A stretch of DNA of 64,000 nucleotides from CAJXVA01 sp963761755 (GTDB lineage: Bacteria > Myxococcota_A > Polyangia > Nannocystales > Nannocystaceae), in NCBI GenBank assembly GCA_963761755.1, contig CAVXIC010000012.1, positions 310,001 to 374,000 on the forward strand, read 5' to 3'. This document shows positions 56,075 to 64,000 of the stretch, in pieces. Position 1 is the first letter of the stretch; the number at the start of each line of letters is the position of its first letter. The notes beneath the pieces were generated by a model. The model saw nothing but the letters and a program-made list of their open reading frames with translations. It did not search any database and was not told the DNA's origin. The position numbers and the translations under genes were made by a program.

Positions 56075-56689
56075 ATGGGACGCGTGAGCGACGCCCGAGA
56101 TCGAATCTTGGGTGCGGCGGCGGAGTTGATCCATGACCGCGGCTACGCCGCCGTCAGCGTCTCCGACATCTGCACGGCGGCGGGCCTCAAGAAGGGCAGC
56201 TTCTACCACTTCTTTCCGAGCAAGCTGGAGCTGGCTCTGGAGACGATCGATCAGTTTGCGGCCGGGCAGCGATTGTCCGTGCAGACCATGATGCGCGGCC
56301 CGGGATCGGCCCGAGAGAAGGTCGCGGGGATGTTCTCTGCCGCGTTTGCCGGCACCCAGGCCTGCCTTCGCGACTGCGGATCGATCCGGGGCTGCCCGAT
56401 CGGGAATCTGGCGCTGGAGATGGCCCACCGCGAGCCGGCCATCGCCGAGAAGCTGCGGCAGGTGTTCAGCCAGTGGCGGGCCGGGGTCGAGAGCGTGCTT
56501 CAAGCCGGCATTGCGGCGGGGGAGTTCGAGCTCGACAACCCGCAAGCGGTCGCAGAGTCGATGATCGCGTTCGTGGAAGGCTCCATCCTGCTGGCCAAGG
56601 CGACCGGGGACACCGCGGTCCTCGACCGGCTCGCGATGGGCGCCAACGCGATCCTCGAGGGCGCCATCGCGTCGTCGAAGGCCTCCTGA
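56075..56689 (+). CDS. TetR-family transcriptional regulator
   Basis: A 204-residue regulator. The N-terminal HTH covers ARDRILGAAAELIHDRGYAAVSVSDICTAAGLKKGSFYHFFPSKLELAL, with the family hallmark GSFYHFF. The GSFY and KLEL context and the first C-terminal helices resemble the NemR/AcuR-type subgroup that senses electrophiles or small alcohols and aldehydes. The ligand domain has two Cys pairs (ACLRDCGSIRGCPIGN), suggesting thiol-based sensing. ATG 56075 has AGGAG 7 bases upstream (a GTG at 56069 is less likely). GACCAGT-type sites lie at its promoter and again just after the gene. Confidence 0.93.
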   Translation: MGRVSDARDRILGAAAELIHDRGYAAVSVSDICTAAGLKKGSFYHFFPSKLELALETIDQFAAGQRLSVQTMMRGPGSAREKVAGMFSAAFAGTQACLRDCGSIRGCPIGNLALEMAHREPAIAEKLRQVFSQWRAGVESVLQAGIAAGEFELDNPQAVAESMIAFVEGSILLAKATGDTAVLDRLAMGANAILEGAIASSKAS

Positions 56690-56722
56690 CCCGGGCTTTC
56701 GCCGGCGCGGTTGAATTAAACC

Positions 56723-56730
56723 GACCAGTC
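56723..56730. promoter_or_regulatory. Third GACCAGTC site, before the sigma factor gene
   Basis: GACCAGTC (56723-56730) in an AT-richer island (GGTTGAATTAAACCGACCAGTCAAC) 53 bases upstream of the sigma factor start. The same 8-mer occurs at the TetR promoter, suggesting the regulator also controls the sigma gene. Confidence 0.5.
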
Positions 56731-56782
56731 AACTTGCCAATCCGCTCAGGCGACCCATCCTCGGGAGCAACGAGGGACGTCG

Positions 56783-57424
56783 ATGGATCAAACGACTTCG
56801 AATGCGCAAACGACGCAGCGCTCTTCCCGGCTGCAGGCTCTGATGGAGCACTACATCGACGGGGATGAGCGGGCCTTTCTCGCGCTGCACCGAGCGCTTC
56901 AGCCGCGCGTGCGGGCCCGCCTGGGGCGGATGGTCCGCGATGAGGCGCTGGTCGAGGATCTCGTGCAGCAGACGTTCATGCGGGCCCATCAGGCGCGCAG
57001 CAGCTACCAGGCCGGCCCGGGCGCCAACGATCGTGCGGTCGAAGGCTGGTTTCTCGCCATCGCCCGCAACGCGGCGCTCGACTCGATGCGGCACCAGTTT
57101 CGTCGCGATCGACGGCACGCCGCGCTCGAGGCGCGAGGCGAGCTCGAGGGGATGGGGGTGCCGACGGAGCGTCCCAACTCCGAGCTCGCCCACCTGGAGC
57201 GGGAGCGCGAGGCGGCGGAGGTGCGAAGAGTCCGGGCCGCGATCGATCGCCTGCCTCCGACCCAGCGCGAGGTGGTGAAGCTGCACAAGCTCTCGGGGCT
57301 TCCGATGGCCGAGATCTCCGAGCGTCTCGGGGTTCGGCCCGGCGCGCTCCGGGTCCGCGCGCACCGAGCATACAGAGCGCTCGCTCGGCTCCTTCAGCCC
57401 GCGGCCGCACCGACACCGGCCTGA
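56783..57424 (+). CDS. RNA polymerase sigma factor, ECF type
   Basis: A 213-residue sigma-70 protein. Region 2: DGDERAFLALHRALQPRVRARLGRMVRDEALVEDLVQQTFMRAHQARSSY, and GWFLAIARNAALDSMRHQFRRDRRH. Region 4: IDRLPPTQREVVKLHKLSGLPMAEISERLGVRPGALRVRAHRAYRALARLL. The recognition helix is Ala/Arg-rich. ATG 56783 with GAGGG 6 bases upstream. No anti-sigma gene follows; the next gene is convergent. A TetR-type operator site upstream suggests it is controlled by the adjacent regulator. Confidence 0.93.
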   Translation: MDQTTSNAQTTQRSSRLQALMEHYIDGDERAFLALHRALQPRVRARLGRMVRDEALVEDLVQQTFMRAHQARSSYQAGPGANDRAVEGWFLAIARNAALDSMRHQFRRDRRHAALEARGELEGMGVPTERPNSELAHLEREREAAEVRRVRAAIDRLPPTQREVVKLHKLSGLPMAEISERLGVRPGALRVRAHRAYRALARLLQPAAAPTPA

Positions 57425-57426
57425 GC

Positions 57427-58494
57427 TCAGTCGACCGTCCGCTCGATCGTGCGGGGCCGCGTGGCCGAGATGACGAACAGGTCATCGCCGTCCGCGAGTT
57501 CGAAGTCCGCGCCCGGGTTGATGTTCTGCTTGCCTGCGCGACGCATGCCGATGAGCATCACGTTCTCGCGCGCCAGGTCGCCTGCGAGATCCGCGAAGCG
57601 CATCTTGCCCTTGCCGCGGAGCGCCAGGGGTACGGCGTCGACCTGTTGCGGGGTGCGGTTCGACGCGAGGTCGTTGAAGAGCTGCTGAATCTGCAGTCCC
57701 TCGCGGGCTTGCGCGAGCAGCTGGGTCGTCAGCTCGGTCACGCAGATCGCCGTGGAGGCGCCGGCCTTGAGCATCAGCTCCTTGTGCAGGGGGGAGACGC
57801 ACTCGACGACGATGGTCAGGTCGTCGTTGATCGATTGGAGCGCGACGAGCACGCCCAGGTTGAAGGAGTCGCTGTTCTCGTCGCGTTCGGACCGGGCGAA
57901 GAGGATGACGTCGGCGGCGTCGCCCAGCCCGGCGCGCTGCAGCGCTTCCTCGTTGATGGGCGAGCCCTTGACGAAGTGGACGTGCAGCCGCGCCAGCGTC
58001 TCGGGGAGCTCCTCGATCTGGTCGGTCAACAGGACGAACTCGCGATTGTCCAGGTGACTGTCGTGCCGCAGTTCGTCGACCATTTCGACGAGCTTGGCTT
58101 CGCCTGGAAAGTTCACGAGCACGATGTGCCCCTTGAAGTCGAAGTCGTTCATGCCGCGGAGTTCTCTGTTCTTCTCTTCGATGAGGTACGTCGTGATGAC
58201 CGACAGACCGTAGGCGAGGATGCCTCCGCCGGCGATCATGGCCGGAAATGCGATCAGGAAGCGGCCCCCGGCGCTGACGGGCGCGTAGTCGCCGTACCCG
58301 ACCGTCGTCATGGTCACCACGGCCCACCACAGGGAGTCTGCGAGCGTCAGGTCTGGGCGGTGCGGCGACTCGAACAGGTAGAATCCGACGCTGCCGAAGG
58401 TCCAGAACAGGGCGACGAAGCCGACGACCTTGAGCTGCAGCCGGGTCTGAACCTGCCTGCGAACGCGACGCAGGAAGTGGAACAGCAACCCCAT
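57427..58494 (-). CDS. Two-transmembrane potassium channel with RCK/TrkA domains
   Basis: A 355-residue MthK-like channel subunit. A short N-terminal helix and first transmembrane segment (LKVVGFVALFWTFGSVGFYLF) precede a pore with the potassium filter in TMTTVGYGD (residues 61-69) and second transmembrane helix (FPAMIAGGGILAYGLSVITTYL). Next is a TrkA-N/RCK Rossmann-like domain (HIVLVNFPGEAKLVEMVDEL, GDAADVILFARSERDENSDSFNLGVLVAL) and a C-terminal TrkA-C part (NINPGADFELADGDDLFVISAT). Opening is likely controlled by ligand or Ca2+ at the RCK ring. ATG 58494. It is convergent with the sigma gene (2-base gap). Confidence 0.93.
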   Translation of the reverse strand: MGLLFHFLRRVRRQVQTRLQLKVVGFVALFWTFGSVGFYLFESPHRPDLTLADSLWWAVVTMTTVGYGDYAPVSAGGRFLIAFPAMIAGGGILAYGLSVITTYLIEEKNRELRGMNDFDFKGHIVLVNFPGEAKLVEMVDELRHDSHLDNREFVLLTDQIEELPETLARLHVHFVKGSPINEEALQRAGLGDAADVILFARSERDENSDSFNLGVLVALQSINDDLTIVVECVSPLHKELMLKAGASTAICVTELTTQLLAQAREGLQIQQLFNDLASNRTPQQVDAVPLALRGKGKMRFADLAGDLARENVMLIGMRRAGKQNINPGADFELADGDDLFVISATRPRTIERTVD

Positions 58495-58572
58495 GGGTCC
58501 GTGAGCTTAGCGGTGGAAGCCGCTGGGGTGAAGGGCCCCGGCAGCGTCGAAGCCTGTGTTATTCGCCCGGGC

Positions 58573-59187
58573 ATGCAAACGCTCGTCGTTGGGGTCGCAG
58601 GAGCCACGGGCTCGGGAAAGACCACGGTGGCGCGGAGGCTCGCCGAGTCCGTCTCGGGTTTCGTCTCGGTCCTCCAGCACGACTGGTACTACCGCGACAG
58701 GCCGGAGCTGACCTACGAGGAGCGCTGCGAACTCAACTTCGATCATCCTGAGGCGCTCGAGACGGAGCTGCTCGTCGAGCACCTCACGAAGCTGCGCGCG
58801 GGCGAGTCGATCGGCGCGCCCAAGTACGACTTCACCACCCATCGCCGCCACGAAGACACGCTCGCGGTCCATCCTGCGCCCGTTCTGCTGGTGGAGGGGA
58901 TCTTGGTCCTCGCGGATCCCGCGCTGCGCAGCCTGTTCGACATCAAGGTCTTCGTGGACACCGATGCCGACATCCGCGTCTTCCGACGGATTCGCAGAGA
59001 CATCGAGAACCGGGGCCGAACCTTCGAGCAGATCCGGCAGCAGTACTATGCGACCGTGCGCCCGATGACCCTGCAGTTCGTCGAGCCCTCGAAGCGGTGG
59101 GCAGACATCATCATCCCCGAAGGCGGCAAGAACGCTGTGGCGCTCGACCTGCTGGCGGCCAAACTTCGTAGCGTGGTGAACGCGTGA
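58573..59187 (+). CDS. udk: Uridine kinase
   Basis: A 204-residue P-loop kinase. Walker A GATGSGKTT at residues 10-18, followed by the nucleoside-binding HDWYYRD, ELNFDHPEALETELL, and YDFTTHRR. LLVEGILVLADPALRSLFDIKVFVDTDADIRVFRRIRRDIENRGR covers the LID region, all standard for Udk. It phosphorylates uridine (and cytidine) to UMP in pyrimidine salvage. ATG 58573; longer upstream extensions lie opposite the potassium channel gene. Its TGA overlaps the GTG of the FAM210-like gene (GTGA), implying co-translation. Confidence 0.95.
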   Translation: MQTLVVGVAGATGSGKTTVARRLAESVSGFVSVLQHDWYYRDRPELTYEERCELNFDHPEALETELLVEHLTKLRAGESIGAPKYDFTTHRRHEDTLAVHPAPVLLVEGILVLADPALRSLFDIKVFVDTDADIRVFRRIRRDIENRGRTFEQIRQQYYATVRPMTLQFVEPSKRWADIIIPEGGKNAVALDLLAAKLRSVVNA

Positions 59188-59567
59188 GTGACGAAGCCAA
59201 AGACGCGGGGACGCAGACGTCGCCCAAGAAGCCTCCCTTCAAGGAGCGCTTCATGGCCTTCGTGCAGGAGTTCGGCCCGATCGCGTTCATCACGTGGTTT
59301 GGGATCTTCTTCCTGACCTGGGGTGGATTCATCCTGGCCATCCAGTTCGGTCTGGATGTCGGGCAGGACGCCGCCGATGCCTCGTCCGAGGGCGGTGCGC
59401 TCGAGACGACCGGCGTGGTCGGCGCGGCCTATCTCGCGACGCAGCTGACCAAGCCGCTGCGCATCGCGGCCACGTTCGCGCTCACGCCGGTCCTGCACGC
59501 CGCGTGGATGCGCCTTCGGGGTCATCGCAAAGAAGACGCCGACGCAGCGTCGACCACCGACGCCTGA
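59184..59567 (+). CDS. FAM210/DUF1279-like membrane protein
   Basis: A 127-residue protein matching the DUF1279/FAM210 pattern: an N-terminal Lys-rich stretch, a first hydrophobic helix (IAFITWFGIFFLTWGGFILA), a Gly-Leu-Asp-Val segment (FGLDVGQD), and a second segment AAYLATQLTKPLRIAATFALTPVLHAAWMRLRG. That last block carries the conserved K.P.RI...TPV motif. In eukaryotes the family is mitochondrial; in bacteria it is scattered and uncharacterised. Start GTG 59184 overlaps the udk stop. It is the second gene of a two-gene operon. Confidence 0.78.
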   Translation: MSDEAKDAGTQTSPKKPPFKERFMAFVQEFGPIAFITWFGIFFLTWGGFILAIQFGLDVGQDAADASSEGGALETTGVVGAAYLATQLTKPLRIAATFALTPVLHAAWMRLRGHRKEDADAASTTDA

Positions 59568-59593
59568 CGCGCGTCGCCAAAACGCGCACGGTA

Positions 59594-61225
<1,632 letters not shown>

Positions 61226-61297
61226 GTCCCCCGACGTCTTCGAGCGTTCAATGTAGCAGGAACCTCGCCGACGGGTTGGGGGCGAGCCGCCACAGCG

Positions 61298-62800
61298 CTA
61301 CAGCTCGTCCGCCTTCTTGGAGATCGGGCCTCGATAGTTGTTCTCCAGGCTGATCTGGGCCACCACGGGGCCGAACCCCTTGTAGGTCTGCTTGACCCGG
61401 GTGAGCGCGTTTGAGCGCCAGTCGACGTAGGGGTTGTCGATTTGGACCGGGTCGAGACACCCGGCGAGGATCACCTTGGAAGTCTCGCAGAATCGGCTCA
61501 TGAGGGTCTTGGCGAGGTGGCGATCTCCGTTTTGCAGCTCGTCCACCAAGACGATCGAGCTCTCGATGTCCAGACCCCGCAGCATCGCGCTCGACAGCAT
61601 GTGCATCAGCTTTCGGTGCTCGAGCTCGGCCATGAAGTCGTGTTCGTTGATGGCACTGAGCGCCCGCATGTGCTGCATGAAGGGCTCGAGCCAGGGGGAG
61701 AGTTTCTCGTTGAAGTCCCCGGGGAGGAAGCCGAGCTCGTAGTTGCTGGAGGGATGCTCGGGCCGCAGCAGGAACATCCCGTTGTCGAAGCTGTTGGTGT
61801 GGGCCAGCGCCGAGTTTCGGGAGAACCGCATCGACGTGGGCTGCCCGAGGATCTGGTACAGGGCGGCAGCGACCATCAAGCGGGTCTTGCCGGAGCCGGC
61901 GGGGCCGTCGAGCACGATCAGCTGCACGGAGGGGTCGAGCATGAACTCCATCGCGAAGCACTGCAGCGGATCCCGGGGCGTCATGCCGAGGATCGGGCGA
62001 GGGCAGTAGGTCAGCCGCTTGCGGTCCCAGTACAGCGCGTAGCGAAGGTCCTGCAGCTCGCGGGCGTCGACGTCGGCGCGCAGGAGGAGCTCGTCGTCGC
62101 CGGCGGAGAGCACGACCCCGGTGTTCCACTGGATCGTCTCGAGCAGGGCGTCGTCGAGCAGGTCGAACGACAGCGCCCGCTCGTGCGGGTTTCCGCTGTC
62201 GAGGAAGGTCTTCATGTGCTCGGGGTCGACCTCGGCCCGGACGTAGCCGCGATAGACGTCGTCGGGGCTGTGCAGTTCGAGCTTGCCGTAGCGCAGGGCT
62301 TCGCCTCGCAGGCCCAGCGAATCGCACTTGAGCAGCACGTTGCTGTCCTCGGAGACGACGGTCACGGAGTATCGACCCGGCGCCAACTCGTCGGCCAACG
62401 CCGACACGCGCCGGGCTCCGGCGACGATCATGTTGTCTCCGGTCGTCGCGTCATAGGGCATCATCGTGTCGCCCTCGGGCTCCCATGCGAGCGTGCCGCG
62501 CTTGTCCTGGCCGTCGGCCGGGTTGGCGCCAGCGGCCAGCAGCTGGCCGAGATCGTGCGAGATCAGCCCCTGCTTGCGCAGCGCGAGGATCTTTCGCATC
62601 ACGGTGCGGGACGCAGCGCGGACCCCCTCGGACTTGTTCCGGCTGGCCTGCAGCCGCCCCAGCTCTTCGATCACCTGGTGCAGCAGCACGACGACGTTGC
62701 CGTCGGTCAGCAGCCGGTCGAGCGAGTCGGGGTTCTCGACGAGCGACGAGGTATCGGGGATGTAGACAGTGCCGGAGAGAGGAGCCGAGTCCAGTGGCAT
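61298..62800 (-). CDS. PIN-domain/PhoH-family ATPase (PhoH2-like)
   Basis: A 500-residue protein: N-terminal PIN-type nuclease domain with acidic residues at DTSSL, LLHQVIEELG, and DNMIVAGA/SEDSNVLLKC (the expected Asp/Glu clusters), then a PhoH ATPase. Walker A LDGPAGSGKTR has its Lys at 305; the Walker B-like SSIVLVDELQN and sensor LAGCLDPVQIDNPYVD follow, plus LENNYRGPIS at the end. PIN-PhoH fusions (PhoH2) act as RNA helicases/ribonucleases and are linked to stress responses. ATG 62800. No antitoxin-like gene is next to it; the neighbour is a divergent methyltransferase gene. Confidence 0.93.
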   Translation of the reverse strand: MPLDSAPLSGTVYIPDTSSLVENPDSLDRLLTDGNVVVLLHQVIEELGRLQASRNKSEGVRAASRTVMRKILALRKQGLISHDLGQLLAAGANPADGQDKRGTLAWEPEGDTMMPYDATTGDNMIVAGARRVSALADELAPGRYSVTVVSEDSNVLLKCDSLGLRGEALRYGKLELHSPDDVYRGYVRAEVDPEHMKTFLDSGNPHERALSFDLLDDALLETIQWNTGVVLSAGDDELLLRADVDARELQDLRYALYWDRKRLTYCPRPILGMTPRDPLQCFAMEFMLDPSVQLIVLDGPAGSGKTRLMVAAALYQILGQPTSMRFSRNSALAHTNSFDNGMFLLRPEHPSSNYELGFLPGDFNEKLSPWLEPFMQHMRALSAINEHDFMAELEHRKLMHMLSSAMLRGLDIESSIVLVDELQNGDRHLAKTLMSRFCETSKVILAGCLDPVQIDNPYVDWRSNALTRVKQTYKGFGPVVAQISLENNYRGPISKKADEL

Positions 62801-63000
62801 CTGTACTCTTGCGTACCACGCTCGATTCGAGCGTGCTCGAGTGGCGCTGCTTGTGCTGTGTCTTGAGTAATTTAGCGGTCGGCCCGTGACGCGTCGGTCG
62901 TCGCGCAAGGATGTGGTCGAAGGTGCGTTCGCGTTCGCGGGCCAGCTGGCCGGGAAACGGTCGCCAGCGCCGCCTACGGCCGCTACGATGCGCACCAGTG

Positions 63001-63813
63001 GTGGCAACGAAGACGCGGATCCGAGTGCTCGTCGGCTTGCTCGTGGTCGCCGTCGCGACGGGAGCGGGGCTGTACGCCACCGGCTGGTTCGAGCTCGAAG
63101 AGGTCATCGAAGAGGCGACGTGCCCGGTGTGTGGCGCTCACGCGCGGTTCAAGACCCGTCGCGGTCGCACGTACGCCGAGTGCTCAAAGTGTGGGGCGTA
63201 CGAACGCCACCGCCTGCTGTTCCACTACCTCACCCACACCGACGGATTGCTCGCTCCGGGGACGCGCGTGCTGCACTTCGCGCCCAACGCGGGCATCGAA
63301 GCGCAGCTGCGGGCGCGCGAGGATCTGGACTACCGCACCGCGGATCTCTTCGTCCCGGCGGACTTGAAGCTCGACCTCACCGCGATGGACCAGCCCGATG
63401 CGTCGTGGGACCTGCTCATCGCCTATCACCTCCTCGAACACGTGGACGATGATGCGGCCGCGCTCGCCGAGATCCGTCGGGTGCTCCGCCCCGGCGGGCG
63501 GGCGATCGTCCAGGTCCCCCTGGAGCCCGGTCGCGAGCAGACCTACGAAGACCCGTCGATCACCGACCCGGACCAGCGTCGCGAGCATTTTGGCCAGGAC
63601 GACCACGTTCGGCTGTATGGCGTCGCGGACTTTCGGCGACGGCTGGAGGCGGCCGGGTTCGAGGTCGAAGCCATCGACTACGCGCAGGCTGTGCCCGAGG
63701 ACGCGGTGGAACGGCATCGGTTGGTCCGCACGCCTGGGGACGGGGAGCCCGCCGACGAGCGCATCTGGGTGTTGACCCGGCCCCGGCCGGTCGACGACGC
63801 GCACTCGCCGTGA
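63001..63813 (+). CDS. Membrane-anchored SAM-dependent methyltransferase with zinc-ribbon
   Basis: A 270-residue protein. An N-terminal transmembrane helix (VLVGLLVVAVATGAGLYATGW) is followed by a four-Cys zinc ribbon (CPVCG...CSKCG). The methyltransferase core then has the family-specific motif I VLHFAPNAGIEAQL in place of the usual glycine-rich form, WDLLIAYHLLEHVDDDAAALAEIRRVLRPGG (motifs II and III of type 11), and YGVADFRRRLEAAGFEVEAI. The C-terminus is Asp/Pro-rich. The substrate is unknown; the membrane anchor suggests a lipid or surface glycan. GTG 63001 (or 62998) is the start; it lies 200 bases from the divergent PhoH gene. Confidence 0.87.
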   Translation: MATKTRIRVLVGLLVVAVATGAGLYATGWFELEEVIEEATCPVCGAHARFKTRRGRTYAECSKCGAYERHRLLFHYLTHTDGLLAPGTRVLHFAPNAGIEAQLRAREDLDYRTADLFVPADLKLDLTAMDQPDASWDLLIAYHLLEHVDDDAAALAEIRRVLRPGGRAIVQVPLEPGREQTYEDPSITDPDQRREHFGQDDHVRLYGVADFRRRLEAAGFEVEAIDYAQAVPEDAVERHRLVRTPGDGEPADERIWVLTRPRPVDDAHSP

Positions 63814-63845
63814 GCCTGCCATCACCGCAGGTGTGTGCCGAACCG

Positions 63846-63874
63846 TTGATCGCCTTGAAGCCGCGGTGTACGAG
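63846..63874 (+). promoter_or_regulatory. Possible sigma-70 promoter of gap
   Basis: TTGATC (63846-63851) and TACGAG (63869-63874) are separated by 17 bases, upstream of the gap start and its GGAGG site. The -10 match is modest. Confidence 0.4.
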
Positions 63875-63904
63875 TGCATCACACCCTCTGGGAGGCAGCT
63901 GCTC

Positions 63905-64000
63905 ATGACCACAAAAATCGCCATCAACGGGTTTGGACGCATCGGGCGTCTCGTCTATCGAATCGCCGCCGAGCGCGGAGACATCGAAATCGTCGCGGTC
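63905..64000 (+). CDS. gap: Glyceraldehyde-3-phosphate dehydrogenase, 5' end only
   Basis: The first 32 codons are inside the window. The N-terminus TTKIAINGFGRIGRLVYRIA is the invariant NAD-binding start of GAPDH (GFGRIGR motif). GGAGG at 63891-63895 is the ribosome-binding site. The enzyme oxidises glyceraldehyde-3-phosphate with NAD+ and phosphate in glycolysis. The catalytic Cys domain lies beyond the window. Confidence 0.95.
   Translation, partial: MTTKIAINGFGRIGRLVYRIAAERGDIEIVAV

Overview
The window is about 70% GC by eye, densely coding, with many GTG starts and several ATGA/GTGA start-stop overlaps. It carries four Hanks-type Ser/Thr kinases with periplasmic or TPR/propeller extensions, many lipoproteins with Ser/Thr/Asp/Gly-rich linkers, a myxococcus-type Cys-rich repeat, a MYXO-CTERM-like anchor, ECF sigma factors, an orphan vgrG and several eukaryote-like genes. 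Together these point to a predatory-type myxobacterium, most likely of the Nannocystis/Plesiocystis/Enhygromyxa group. That placement is an inference from gene content, not from a search.

Layout. 0-9.2 kb: sigma-factor 3' end, TPR kinase with a TerB-like partner, arfB, two surface proteins, a large amidohydrolase lipoprotein and a NUDIX gene. 9.2-9.7 kb: a non-coding gap with a terminator and 13-bp repeats. 9.7-12.3 kb: steroid-5-alpha-reductase-like protein, Kv-like channel and acyl desaturase. 12.3-19.2 kb: a five-gene minus-strand run (vgrG, TPR protein, class V aminotransferase, crotonase, mini-RNase III). 19.4-26.7 kb: a LuxR-type regulator facing three tandem Ser/Thr kinases. 26.8-30.5 kb: a Lys/Gln-repeat periplasmic protein, an envelope protein, an ECF sigma factor and a FecR-like protein. 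30.5-41.3 kb: envelope proteins, an L,D-transpeptidase, an M49 peptidase lipoprotein and a CASTOR/POLLUX-like channel.

43.5-55.5 kb is a polysaccharide cluster: O-antigen ligase/polymerase, DegT aminotransferase, phosphoglycosyltransferase fused to a GNAT domain, FemAB/GNAT-like protein, WbpM/FlaA1-type dehydratase, glycosyltransferase, second ligase/polymerase and flippase. The dehydratase, aminotransferase, N-acetyltransferase and phosphoglycosyltransferase activities together could make and load a UDP-diacetylbacillosamine-like initiating sugar. The whole cluster sits between two 76-bp direct repeats (73/76 identical). Each repeat combines the 3' end of the radical SAM gene on its left with the 3' end of fxsA on its right, as expected if the cluster was inserted between two formerly convergent neighbours. 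This is the strongest unexpected signal in the window.

55.5-64 kb: fxsA, a TetR regulator with visible operator-like sites, an ECF sigma factor, an RCK potassium channel, udk with a FAM210-like partner, a collagen-like repeat protein, a PIN-PhoH ATPase, a membrane-anchored methyltransferase and the start of gap. No rRNA, tRNA, CRISPR array, transposase or integrase was seen.
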